NCBI GenBank assembly: GCA_022826945.1
Contig: JAJDTY010000011.1
Coordinates: 124,001 to 188,000, forward strand
From: Candidatus Binatia bacterium
Lineage (GTDB): Bacteria > Desulfobacterota > Binatia > Bin18
Length of the DNA stretch: 64,000 nt
Direction: 5' to 3'
Shown: piece by piece, positions 43,603 to 52,474 of the stretch
Position numbering within the stretch: the first letter of the stretch is position 1
Layout of the letters: every line of letters starts with the position of its first letter
The notes under the pieces: generated by a model
The model's input: only the letters and a program-made list of their open reading frames with translations
The model's database searches: none
What the model was told of the DNA's origin: nothing
Made by a program: the position numbers and the translations under genes

Positions 43603-45057
43603 ATGAGTCACACACAGCTGCTTAATTTTGTGGATGGCGAATGGTGTCATTCGAGCGCAACGGAATCACTGACCATTCCGAATCCTGCGACTGCACAGGA
43701 AATCGCCCTCCTGCCTGTCTCTCCAGCCCCTGATGTCGACGCCGCAGTCCGGGCGGCAACCCATGCTTTTCCCGAGTGGCGGCGCACGCCGGCGGGTGAG
43801 CGGGTGCAGTATTTGTTCACATTCAAGACGCTGTTGGAGGAGCACCTCGACGATCTCGCCCAAACCGTTACCAACGAATGCGGCAAGACCTATACCGAAG
43901 CGACCGGAGAAATGCGGCGCGGCATCGAGAATGTCGAGGTTGCCTGTGGCATCCCCAGCTTACTCCAAGGTTTGTATAGCGAGGATATTGCGCGCGGTAT
44001 TGATGAGACCATGATCCGGCAGTCGGTCGGCGTGGTGGCGGCGATTACGCCGTTTAATTTTCCGGGCATGATTCCGCTGTGGTTCCTGCCCTATGCTGTT
44101 GCGTGTGGGAACACGTTTATCCTCAAGCCGTCGGACAAAACGCCCCTCACCGCCCAAAAAATCTTTGCCCTGTTGGAGCAAACCGGCCTACCCAAAGGCG
44201 TGGCCAATCTGGTCAACGGCGCAAAAGAAACCGTAGACGCATTGGTCGATCATCCTGAGGTGCGGGCCATCAGTCTGGTCGGTTCCACGCCAGTTGCCAG
44301 GGCGGTGTACGCCCGCGCCACCGCAAACGGCAAGCGCGCGCAATGTCAGGGCGGGGCGAAAAATCCGATTATCGTGCTGCCTGACGCCGATATTGAAGAG
44401 GTGGCCCAGGTCGCGGCTGAGTCGGCCTTTGGCTGTGCCGGTCAACGCTGCCTGGCAGCCTCGTTGGCCATCACGGTGGGTGACGCGGAACAGCCATTTG
44501 TTGAGGCCATGGCCGACGTCGCAACACGGCGAAACGTCGGTTACGGGCTGGACGCTGGAGTGGAAATGGGGCCAGTGATCCGGGCCGAAAGCAAAGCGCG
44601 CATTGAACAGCTTATTCAAACCGGTCTCGACGACGGGGCACAGGCCCTCGTTGACGGCCGCCAGGCTGAGGTCGCCAGCTACGAACAGGGCTATTTCGTC
44701 AAGCCGACCATCCTGACCGAGGTGCAGCCGAGGAGTCAGATCGCGACCACTGAGATATTTGGACCGGTCCTGAGTGTAATGCCGGCAAAAAATGTTGACG
44801 ACGCGCTCAGCTTGGTGAACGGCCAGCACTACGGCAATATGGCCTGTCTCTTTACCCGGAGTGGGGCGGCGGCCCGAAAATTTCGATACGAAGCTCAGGT
44901 GGGCAACCTGGGGATTAACGTCGGCGTTGCCGCGCCCATGGCCTTCTTTCCGTTTAGCGGCTGGAAAGACAGCTTTTTTGGTGATCTGCATGGCCAGGGG
45001 CGCGACGCCATTGATTTTTATACGGAAAAGAAAGTGGTTGTAGAGCGCTGGGGATGA
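43603..45057 (+). CDS. CoA-acylating methylmalonate-semialdehyde dehydrogenase-like ALDH
   Basis: This 484-residue aldehyde dehydrogenase has [20 protein letters not shown], the NAD segment [12 protein letters not shown], and the nucleophile Cys283 in [12 protein letters not shown]. The general-base Glu of hydrolytic ALDHs is replaced ([17 protein letters not shown]), as in MmsA, which forms acyl-CoA instead of free acid. [19 protein letters not shown] at the C-terminus is also MmsA-like. It fits oxidation of a semialdehyde produced by ring cleavage upstream in the operon. It lies 25 bases after the second HAAO-like gene. Confidence 0.85.
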   Translation: MSHTQLLNFVDGEWCHSSATESLTIPNPATAQEIALLPVSPAPDVDAAVRAATHAFPEWRRTPAGERVQYLFTFKTLLEEHLDDLAQTVTNECGKTYTEATGEMRRGIENVEVACGIPSLLQGLYSEDIARGIDETMIRQSVGVVAAITPFNFPGMIPLWFLPYAVACGNTFILKPSDKTPLTAQKIFALLEQTGLPKGVANLVNGAKETVDALVDHPEVRAISLVGSTPVARAVYARATANGKRAQCQGGAKNPIIVLPDADIEEVAQVAAESAFGCAGQRCLAASLAITVGDAEQPFVEAMADVATRRNVGYGLDAGVEMGPVIRAESKARIEQLIQTGLDDGAQALVDGRQAEVASYEQGYFVKPTILTEVQPRSQIATTEIFGPVLSVMPAKNVDDALSLVNGQHYGNMACLFTRSGAAARKFRYEAQVGNLGINVGVAAPMAFFPFSGWKDSFFGDLHGQGRDAIDFYTEKKVVVERWG

Positions 45058-45085
45058 GAACGCGTCGTTGAAGAAGGGGTCTCTC

Positions 45086-46849
45086 ATGTCAATCGACAGT
45101 CTGTCTGACGCTGGAACCGAAACACGAACCGTGGCTGCCCATCGGCCGACCATTCGGGGCACCCGCCACATGGTTGTGGCCGGTCACTATCTGGCGGCGC
45201 ACGCCGGCTTTCACATTCTCGAGTCCGGCGGTAATGCGGTTGACGCGGGTGTTGCTGCCGGTATTGCCCTCGGTGTCTTGCAGAGCGATCTGGTGAATGT
45301 GGCCGGTGTGGCCCCGATCATCCTGTATCTGGCCGACCGGCGTGAGGTGACGACGATCAGCGGTCTGGGTTGCTGGCCGCAGGCCGCCTCGGTGGAGATG
45401 TTTCAGCATAAGCACGCTGGCCATATTCCTGCGGGTATTCTCCGCACCGTGGTACCCAGCGCGCCCGACGCCTGGATTACCGCGCTGGAGCGGTACGGAA
45501 CCATGGAGTTTGGTGAGGTCGCGGCGGCCGCGATCCGTTTTGCGGGCGACGGGTTTCCCATCCATGCTTTTACCGCGGGCATCATCAAGGCGAATGCCGA
45601 CAAGTATCGGCGCTGGCCATCAAACGCGGCCATCTATCTGCCCGGTGGTCAGGCCCCACGGCCGGGCGACATCTTCAAACAAACCGACTTAGCCAGAACC
45701 TTGCAGTATATGGCAGACGAAGAGGCGCACGCCCGGAGTCGGGGACGGGAAGCCGGGCTTCAGGCGGCCCGGGCGGCTTTTTATCAAGGAGATATTGCCG
45801 CGGCGATTGTGAAGTTTCATGCGGAGAACGACGGGCTGCTGACCGCCAAAGACCTGGCCGAATTTCGGGTCGCCGTAGAACCCCCGACGCGGACGACCTT
45901 CCAGGATCTTGAAGTCTACGCCTGCGGCCCGTGGTGTCAGGGGCCGGTCTTGCAGCAAACGCTGAATCTTCTGGCAGGCTACGATCTTGCGGCTCAGGGC
46001 CACAATTCGCCTCAGTATATTCACACGGTGACCGAAGCGCTCAAGCTGGCGTTTGCCGACCGGGACCGCTACTACGGCGACCCTCGCTTCGTTGAAGTGC
46101 CCATCGAAGGGCTGCTGTCTCAGGACTATGCCGAGCAACGCCGCTCCCTGATTCGGGAGCACGAAGCCTGGCCCGAGATGCCGCCCGCCGGCGACCCCCG
46201 GCTCTGCCGGGCGGCGGTTGACGCTGAGATCAGTCCAGAGCCGAACGAAACAGCCCAGCCCGGTCTGGACACCTCGTATGTCTGCGTCATCGACCGGCAT
46301 GGTAATGCTTTCTCCGCCACGCCGAGCGATACCTCATCTGATATGCCGGTCGTACCGGGGACGGGCGTGTGTCCGTCGTCGCGCGGTTCACAGTCCTGGG
46401 GTGATCCGAATCATGCTTCGTGTGTTGCCCCTGGAAAGCGCCCCCGCCTGACCCCCAACCCGGCCTTGGTCCTGCGTGACGGACATCCCTTCCTGGTGCT
46501 GGGCTCCCCCGGCGGCGATGTCCAGCCTCAGGCCATGTTGCAGACCCTGCTCAACACTGCGGTCTTTGGCATGGAGGCCCAAGAAGCGGTCGAAGCGCCG
46601 CGCTTTGCCAGCTACAGCTTCCCGGATTCCTTTGAGCCGCACGCCTACCACCCCGGGCGGCTGAATATCGAGAGTCGGATCGCCGAAGAGACCGGAGCGC
46701 TCTTGTCCGAGCGCGGTCACCAGGTGCACTGGTGGCCGGACTGGGTGTGGCGAGCCGGTGCCGTCTGCTGCATTCACGTCGAGCCAACAACCGGTGTGCT
46801 GGCCGGTGGCGCCGACCCGCGCCGTGCATCGTATGCCGTGGGTTGGTAA
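45086..46849 (+). CDS. gamma-glutamyltransferase family protein
   Basis: This 587-residue protein is a GGT-family Ntn-hydrolase. The large-subunit part includes HYLAAHAGFHILESGGNAVDAG and AFADRDRYYGDPRFVEVP. The processing site is LDTSYVCVIDRHGNAFSAT, where Thr would be the new N-terminal nucleophile; then PRLTPNPALVLRDG, VLGSPGGDVQPQA and the C-terminal HQVHWWPDWVWRAGA. No signal peptide is seen, unlike periplasmic GGT. Cytosolic members hydrolyse acylated or gamma-glutamylated amines such as gamma-glutamyl intermediates of amine catabolism. It starts at ATG 45086; an upstream ATG-like frame extension of six codons is less favoured. Confidence 0.85.
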   Translation: MSIDSLSDAGTETRTVAAHRPTIRGTRHMVVAGHYLAAHAGFHILESGGNAVDAGVAAGIALGVLQSDLVNVAGVAPIILYLADRREVTTISGLGCWPQAASVEMFQHKHAGHIPAGILRTVVPSAPDAWITALERYGTMEFGEVAAAAIRFAGDGFPIHAFTAGIIKANADKYRRWPSNAAIYLPGGQAPRPGDIFKQTDLARTLQYMADEEAHARSRGREAGLQAARAAFYQGDIAAAIVKFHAENDGLLTAKDLAEFRVAVEPPTRTTFQDLEVYACGPWCQGPVLQQTLNLLAGYDLAAQGHNSPQYIHTVTEALKLAFADRDRYYGDPRFVEVPIEGLLSQDYAEQRRSLIREHEAWPEMPPAGDPRLCRAAVDAEISPEPNETAQPGLDTSYVCVIDRHGNAFSATPSDTSSDMPVVPGTGVCPSSRGSQSWGDPNHASCVAPGKRPRLTPNPALVLRDGHPFLVLGSPGGDVQPQAMLQTLLNTAVFGMEAQEAVEAPRFASYSFPDSFEPHAYHPGRLNIESRIAEETGALLSERGHQVHWWPDWVWRAGAVCCIHVEPTTGVLAGGADPRRASYAVGW

Positions 46850-46879
46850 CAGCGGTCTTGCTGTAAAGGAGGGAAGACG

Positions 46880-48346
46880 ATGGCATCTACACAAGAACAT
46901 CTGGTGAGCTGTGGCACGACAAAGACGCCCGCGCATCTGCCGGTTGACCGAACCCGTATCCCGCCAGGACCGCCACCCTCTCTTACTCCCTTGCCCGACG
47001 CGGCGGCCGCCTTTCGTTCTGCGGTCACTCAGCCGGTTGGTATGCCGGCCCTGGAGAAGCTGGTCAAGCCGGGAGCAAAGGTCACCATCGGTATTCAGGA
47101 CGGTCGGGCCACGCACTACCATCCCGATGACCAGGATTTGCGTATTCTCGGGCTGCCCATCTTACTCGATTTATTAGGCCAGTACGGGGTCAAGCCCGAA
47201 GACATCCAGATCAAAGTGGCCAATGCGCTCCACCGTATGTGGACCCGCAAGGAGATGACCCACATCCTGGGCCCGAAGCTGCCCTACACGCTGGGGGGCC
47301 GTCTGGCCTGCATTGACGCGACCGACCCGGACCAGTTTGTCAATCTGGGCATGACCAGGCGGGGCATGGAGGTCATGGTCCACCGCTCGGTCGTTGAGTC
47401 CGATCTGTTCATCTTTATGTCGGTTCCCGGTGGATTCTTCCAGGGCGGCTGGAAGTCCATTCTGGTGGGGATGAGTAATTGGGAGTCCATCCGTTATCAT
47501 CACCGCCCCTGGCCGTTTGCCTCGGGCCACTCGGTCCAAGACCCCAAGAACAGCTCTTTTCACAAGCTGCTGAACGAAATGGGGGCCCTGGTGGATGCCG
47601 AGCTGGAGCGTCGCGGCCACCCGCCCATCATGAAAATAGAGGGCGTCCTGACCACGAGTACTCCACAACGGTTTGCCGCCATCGACGCCGGGCTGATCAC
47701 CCCGGTGCGAGAGATGCACCTCGATATGCTGCTCTCGCAGCTCGTTACCGACGTGGAAGGGCAGACGGATGTGCTGCTGCTGGGCATGGCCGATGGAGAC
47801 GGCTACTCGCGCCTGTCGGTCTTTAATCCTATTCACTGTCGCAACAAGGCGTTATCCGGGTTGTTCAACGCCTATCACGAGAACCCTCTGATCCGAAAAG
47901 GCGGGATACTCATCGTCGCCAACCCCTTTGATCCCAAATTCAGTTTGCTCAACCATCCCTCGTATCACACCCTCTACCACGAGGTGTTGCCAGCTATGCA
48001 GGATCCGGTTGAGGTGTGGGATACCTACTCTGAAGAGTACGCGCACCGCCCGGAGTTTGTGCACAAGTATCGCAACGGCTTTGCGTTCCACGGGGCGCAC
48101 CCGTGTATTCTGTACGGACAGGGTTTGTATGCCCTCAACCATCTGGGCGGTGTCTTGGCTGCGGGCGTACCCAAGGAAAACGAAGCCGTTGCCCGACGGA
48201 TGGGCTTTGAGCCGTTCCCGACCATTGACGCCGCGCTCAGCGAGGCCGAAGCGCGGCTCGGCAAAGACTGCACGATTACCTATCACCAACATCTGGAAGA
48301 ACACGGCTATTTCACACGGGTGCACGTGAACGGCAATACCGCCTAG
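46880..48346 (+). CDS. LarA-like (DUF2088/lactate racemase domain) protein
   Basis: This 488-residue protein resembles LarA, the nickel-pincer-dependent lactate racemase. VANALHRMWTRKEM (His118) matches the first His motif, and GGWKSILVG (Lys192) sits at the Lys that binds the pincer cofactor. The His expected ten residues before that Lys is Val182 (SVPGGFFQGGWKS). The N-terminal DGTRP-like start is also altered (VTIGIQDGRAT). Paralogues of LarA are known to racemise or epimerise other 2-hydroxyacids. No larB/larC/larE cofactor genes are nearby. AAAGGAGGGAAGACG precedes the ATG. It ends the plus-strand operon. Confidence 0.75.
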   Translation: MASTQEHLVSCGTTKTPAHLPVDRTRIPPGPPPSLTPLPDAAAAFRSAVTQPVGMPALEKLVKPGAKVTIGIQDGRATHYHPDDQDLRILGLPILLDLLGQYGVKPEDIQIKVANALHRMWTRKEMTHILGPKLPYTLGGRLACIDATDPDQFVNLGMTRRGMEVMVHRSVVESDLFIFMSVPGGFFQGGWKSILVGMSNWESIRYHHRPWPFASGHSVQDPKNSSFHKLLNEMGALVDAELERRGHPPIMKIEGVLTTSTPQRFAAIDAGLITPVREMHLDMLLSQLVTDVEGQTDVLLLGMADGDGYSRLSVFNPIHCRNKALSGLFNAYHENPLIRKGGILIVANPFDPKFSLLNHPSYHTLYHEVLPAMQDPVEVWDTYSEEYAHRPEFVHKYRNGFAFHGAHPCILYGQGLYALNHLGGVLAAGVPKENEAVARRMGFEPFPTIDAALSEAEARLGKDCTITYHQHLEEHGYFTRVHVNGNTA

Positions 48347-48422
48347 TTCTGAAGCGTTGCTCCGACCTGAGATGTTCCCGGGTGTTCCCGGAGTGACAGT
48401 CGCTGAGCTGTTTCCCGACTGT

Positions 48423-49556
48423 TCAGTCCAGCTCAATCCCGTACAGCTTTGCGGCGTTGTCGTACACAATCTTGCGCGTGATATGGGCCGGAACGTTGGC
48501 AAAGTCTCGTTCAATGACTTTGCGTGAATGCGGCCAGGTGGTGTCCGTGTGCGGAAAATCGGACGCCCACATGCAGTTATCCTCGCCAAAGACCACCGCG
48601 TTCGAGGCACCGATCGGATCGTCCTGAAAGGTCGCCCAGACCTGACGGCGGACGTATTCGCTCGGTTTCATGGGGAGCGGATGTTCCACCATCACCCCAA
48701 ACTTCTCATAGGTATGGTCCAGACGCTGGACATAATGGGCCAGCCAGCCGATATCACTCTCCGCGGAAACAATTTTGAGTCCGGGAAAACGGGCCAGCAC
48801 TCCACCAAAAATGAGGCTGGTCAGAGACTTTTGAACTTCGTGAATGAGGTGCACGAACCGCATGGCCGTCTGGTTGACCCAGCCGCTTGAGCCGCGGTCC
48901 ATGACCACGCGGGTGTTATTATCCCGGCTGGTTACGACATGCAGGGAGAGCGGCATGTGCAGTTCTTGCGCCGCAGTCCAGAACGGATCGTACACCGGAC
49001 TATAATACGGTCGGTCTTCGGGCGGAGCGCCCCAGATCATCCCGCCGCTGAGGCCCAATTTCGCCGCACGTTCGAGCTCTTTGACCGCAGCCGGAATATC
49101 CTCAAGCGAGATCAGCGCAACGGGATAGAGCCGCTTGGGATCGTGTGACCGAAACTCCGCTACCCAGTCGTTATAGACCCGAAAACAGGCCTGCTGGAGT
49201 TCGGCGTCCGTAAGCTGAAACAGGGCCAGACCCAACGTGGTGTAGATCACCTCAGCTCGGACTCCGTCGATGTCCTGGTCTTTGATGCGCTCAACTGGGT
49301 CCCAGCCACTGGGGCGGGCCGCTTCATAGCCACGGGTGAGATGTTTCTTGAGCTCTTCGCCACTACGGCCCGTCGAAAATCCACCTGCCACCGGGAAGGG
49401 CGTAATACCGGGAGCCATGAAAAAATGTCCGGGTTTTTCTTTGTTTTCAACGACCCGTGGGGCGCGGTCCCGAAAATGTTGATCGAGTCGGGTGGTCCAC
49501 AGGTCGGGCGGCTCGGTCATATGCGAATCAGCGGAAATAACACGCAACGGTTCCAT
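48423..49556 (-). CDS. amidohydrolase family protein (amidohydrolase-2), paralogue of 1121-2233
   Basis: This 377-residue TIM-barrel metal hydrolase/decarboxylase has VISADSHMTEPPDLW at the N-terminus, RAEVIYTTLGLALFQLTDAEL, YNDWVAEFRSHDPKRLYPVALI and the catalytic Asp region WASDFPHTDTTWPHS. It is clearly homologous to the protein at 1121-2233 along its whole length. It lies convergent with the LarA-like gene and divergent from the exported SnoaL-like gene. Substrate unknown; the family acts on aromatic or heterocyclic acids. Confidence 0.85.
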   Translation of the reverse strand: MEPLRVISADSHMTEPPDLWTTRLDQHFRDRAPRVVENKEKPGHFFMAPGITPFPVAGGFSTGRSGEELKKHLTRGYEAARPSGWDPVERIKDQDIDGVRAEVIYTTLGLALFQLTDAELQQACFRVYNDWVAEFRSHDPKRLYPVALISLEDIPAAVKELERAAKLGLSGGMIWGAPPEDRPYYSPVYDPFWTAAQELHMPLSLHVVTSRDNNTRVVMDRGSSGWVNQTAMRFVHLIHEVQKSLTSLIFGGVLARFPGLKIVSAESDIGWLAHYVQRLDHTYEKFGVMVEHPLPMKPSEYVRRQVWATFQDDPIGASNAVVFGEDNCMWASDFPHTDTTWPHSRKVIERDFANVPAHITRKIVYDNAAKLYGIELD

Positions 49557-49681
49557 CTCTCCCCCTGTGTCTGGTCATTCGTGGACGGCAAGCCCGTACA
49601 CTAACCGAGCAACGCCTAGCATTTTCGCTTCCGGCATGTCAAACAACACGGTGTAAATGCTGATGACAGGAGGTGGCCCCT

Positions 49682-50263
49682 ATGAGTTGTTCGACAGTGA
49701 TCTGCGGGAAGAGAAGTATCGTGCTGACGGTGCTGACAACGGCCATCGTACTGAGCTGGCCCCTGGGTCTGAGCGTTGCCGCAGAGCAGACCAGCCGGTT
49801 GCAAGACGAGGCGGATATTCGCAAACTGACTCTCTGTTATGCGCACGGAACGGACGCCATCGGACGAGGTGATGTTGCGGCAGGGAGGGCGATCTACCAG
49901 CCGTGCTTCACAAAAGACGCAACCCTCTCGGCGGCCTTTCCGAACGGACAAGAAGAGAAAAGGACCGGCTCAGACGCCTGGGCGGATTTTGTGGCAACGG
50001 TATTTCAGGGCGCTGGTTATACGAGCACGCAACATCTTCTAGGAACCATCAGCATTGAGGTGCAGGACAAGAACGCCACGATGAGCACCTATCTGCACGC
50101 AACCCATGTTCTCCCAGACGGCAGTATTGATGTTGCGAATGGGACCTATGAAGATACCGTGGTGAAGACCGAAGAGGGCTGGCGGATTCAGAGCCGCCGG
50201 CTCACCCTCATCACCTTTCTCAACCTTGCGCCGACCGCCCCGCATCCGAGGAGTGAAGAATAG
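49682..50263 (+). CDS. exported SnoaL/NTF2-fold protein
   Basis: Start ATG 49682 is set by AGGAGGT at 49670-49675; a GTG three codons earlier overlaps that site. The 193-residue product has a signal peptide (hydrophobic IVLTVLTTAIVLSWPLGLSVAA, cleavage near residue 34) and then an NTF2-like body: EADIRKLTLCYAHGTDAIGRGD, FTKDATLSAAFPNG and a C-terminal GWRIQSRRLTLITF. It should be periplasmic. It is convergent with the secreted SGNH hydrolase gene with only 13 bases between. Confidence 0.75.
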   Translation: MSCSTVICGKRSIVLTVLTTAIVLSWPLGLSVAAEQTSRLQDEADIRKLTLCYAHGTDAIGRGDVAAGRAIYQPCFTKDATLSAAFPNGQEEKRTGSDAWADFVATVFQGAGYTSTQHLLGTISIEVQDKNATMSTYLHATHVLPDGSIDVANGTYEDTVVKTEEGWRIQSRRLTLITFLNLAPTAPHPRSEE

Positions 50264-50276
50264 GCTATATCCCTGG

Positions 50277-52355
50277 TTAGAATAATCCCGGATGAAAGGT
50301 CCCGCCGGTATCCCCAGCCGTACATAGGGCGTCGGACACGGGGTCGCCGGTGTCCGCGCAGCACATATCTGTCGGGCTACAGGTAAAGCCGTCAAACAGA
50401 ATGCGGGCGGCCGTATCCTGGCCGATAAACGATGGGTGGAAACAGTCACAGCACGAAACCTGTTCGCTCGTAAACTTGTATATCCAAGCAGCATTACTGA
50501 AGCCGAGGAAAGCTCCGGTCGCCTTGACTGCCCCGCCAACCGTCTCGCCGCCTATTGTCATCTCAGGAGAGGCTTCTCCCTCAGCTAGGGCCGCATATTC
50601 CGCGGAGACGCGCTCCATGATGTCGCGATAGGCCCGAGCTGTTTCGTACCCATCTTGGACGCGTTCGTCTGAGCAGTCGAGCGTGATAGACCCGCACAGG
50701 CCGGTATCGCGTATACCGAGCGTAATAACTGCTTCCCACAGGTCTCCACAGGTTCCGCCAAGAAGGGAACAATTTTCCTTGACTCCGTGGTTGCACAATT
50801 GAGACACCCGCACAGGTGCGGCAATACCGATTTTCAATGCCGGGACGGTAATCAAAACATCGAGCCCTTTGCGAAACTCGCGCTCAAACGCGGCTGACGT
50901 GGTTCGGCAGTGGTTGAGCGGGTCCTGATCGTCCCCTTCTGCACACTCGGCTTGAATACGCTCAACGGTGCCGCTGCAAATATCATTATGACCCATTTCA
51001 ACCGTTACATAGCGCGGAGATGGTTGCGTCCCGAGAAGCGCCGCTGATTCCTGGGCCTGAGCGAAAAAATCCTTGAGCATCTCGGAACCGGATTCTGCGC
51101 TACTGGGATCGGCATTCACAATCATAGCGCCCTGCCGACATTCGAGCCGTTCCGCTTGGCTATAGACCCCGTCTCCACCGCCGCTGCAAAGCGCTCTGTC
51201 CTGGGTGATGCTGGTTGCCCAATTGAGGCTCTCCTGGTCAGTATTCGTACAAGGCTCTTGGGCGTTGACTGCCTTGCTGATGCTGTCTCCGATGGCGTCG
51301 ATGGAGGCAATCCGAGGTCCGAGATTATCGAGCCTGACAATCGTGAAGTTCTGGAGCGACTGTTGCCAGGCAACAATGAGGTCTGTCCCGAAGGTGGGGA
51401 AATCTTTCAGCCGGGCATGTTTGCCCACGCCTCTCAGGACTTCTTCACCCAAAGTCGTGACCCTGATCGTGGCGCTGCCGAACTCAACCCCGTCGGCCCG
51501 GGCGCTGACCGTATGCTGGCCATCGCCCAGCCGATTCCAGTTGAACAAGAGCCCAAATCCGTTGTTGATGTCGTTACAATCACCCTCAGTCTCTTCTCGG
51601 TCGATCCCGTACGCGGCCTGGAAGGTCATTGCAGTGCGGGTGCCGGGATTAAAGACAATGTCGATCCGCTCGGCATCACACACCCAGCCGGAAATCACTC
51701 CCACGCCACTCTGAAACGAGCCCGGCTGTGGGTTATCCAGGACAGGTGGTGGTAACGGACCGCTCCCCCCATCGCTACTCTCCATGTCTCCTCGAATCAC
51801 AAAGTTTTGGAGAGACTGTTGCCAGCGGAGGGTGACATCGCTCCCATCAACCGGAAAATCTTCAATGACAAACTCGCCCCTTGCTTCTCTCAAAGACTCC
51901 CGACCCAAGGTGGTCACCGTGACCGTGGCGCTACCGAATTCAACCCCGTCGGCCCGGGCGCTGACCGTGTGCTGGCCGTCGCCCAGCCGATTCCAGTCAA
52001 AGAGCAGGCCAAAGCCGTTGTCGGTATCGCCACAGACCTCTTTGGTGTCCTCACGGCTGGTGCCATATGCGGCCTGATACGATATTTCCCCTTCCGGCTG
52101 GCCGCCCTGGCTGTAGCCGTGCATATCGACGCCCAGAAAGAATGTTGCCTCATTGGATGTTACTCGTTTATCCCCCGAATAAAAGACAATATCGATCCGC
52201 TCGGCGTCACACACCCAGCCGAAAATCACTCCCACGCCACTCTGAAACGAGCCCAGATGCGGGCTCTCAAGAGCCGACTGTGCCCAGAGTGATTGAGGGA
52301 AAGAAAGGCCCCCGATCAGGGTAACAACGAGTGCAACAATGAAGCTGGCCTTCAT
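50277..52355 (-). CDS. secreted SGNH-family hydrolase with two duplicated N-terminal domains
   Basis: Start ATG 52355 yields a 692-residue protein with signal peptide (FIVALVVTLIGGLSFPQSLWA). Two tandem beta-rich repeats follow (about residues 30-190 and 205-340). Each begins PGSFQSGVGVISGWVCDAER or close to it, contains WNRLGDGQHTVSARADGVEF and ends WQQSLQNF. Repeat 1 has an extra loop of about 25 residues. The C-terminal half is an SGNH/GDSL hydrolase: DAIGDSISKA (Ser), VTVEMGHNDICSG (Asn) and CFHPSFIG (His). Many cysteines suggest disulfides. It probably de-esterifies an extracellular polymer; the repeats may bind carbohydrate or the cell surface. The DNA of the two repeats is still very similar. 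Confidence 0.78.
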   Translation of the reverse strand: MKASFIVALVVTLIGGLSFPQSLWAQSALESPHLGSFQSGVGVIFGWVCDAERIDIVFYSGDKRVTSNEATFFLGVDMHGYSQGGQPEGEISYQAAYGTSREDTKEVCGDTDNGFGLLFDWNRLGDGQHTVSARADGVEFGSATVTVTTLGRESLREARGEFVIEDFPVDGSDVTLRWQQSLQNFVIRGDMESSDGGSGPLPPPVLDNPQPGSFQSGVGVISGWVCDAERIDIVFNPGTRTAMTFQAAYGIDREETEGDCNDINNGFGLLFNWNRLGDGQHTVSARADGVEFGSATIRVTTLGEEVLRGVGKHARLKDFPTFGTDLIVAWQQSLQNFTIVRLDNLGPRIASIDAIGDSISKAVNAQEPCTNTDQESLNWATSITQDRALCSGGGDGVYSQAERLECRQGAMIVNADPSSAESGSEMLKDFFAQAQESAALLGTQPSPRYVTVEMGHNDICSGTVERIQAECAEGDDQDPLNHCRTTSAAFEREFRKGLDVLITVPALKIGIAAPVRVSQLCNHGVKENCSLLGGTCGDLWEAVITLGIRDTGLCGSITLDCSDERVQDGYETARAYRDIMERVSAEYAALAEGEASPEMTIGGETVGGAVKATGAFLGFSNAAWIYKFTSEQVSCCDCFHPSFIGQDTAARILFDGFTCSPTDMCCADTGDPVSDALCTAGDTGGTFHPGLF

Positions 52356-52474
52356 AATGATGCCTCGTAGCATTCCTCCGACAGGTTGACAAATCCACGG
52401 CAGGGGTATCCCATAGCCGGTCATAGCAAGAAAACCCTTTCAGGTTGGTGATCGTTCCAGAAGAAGGAGGGAAA

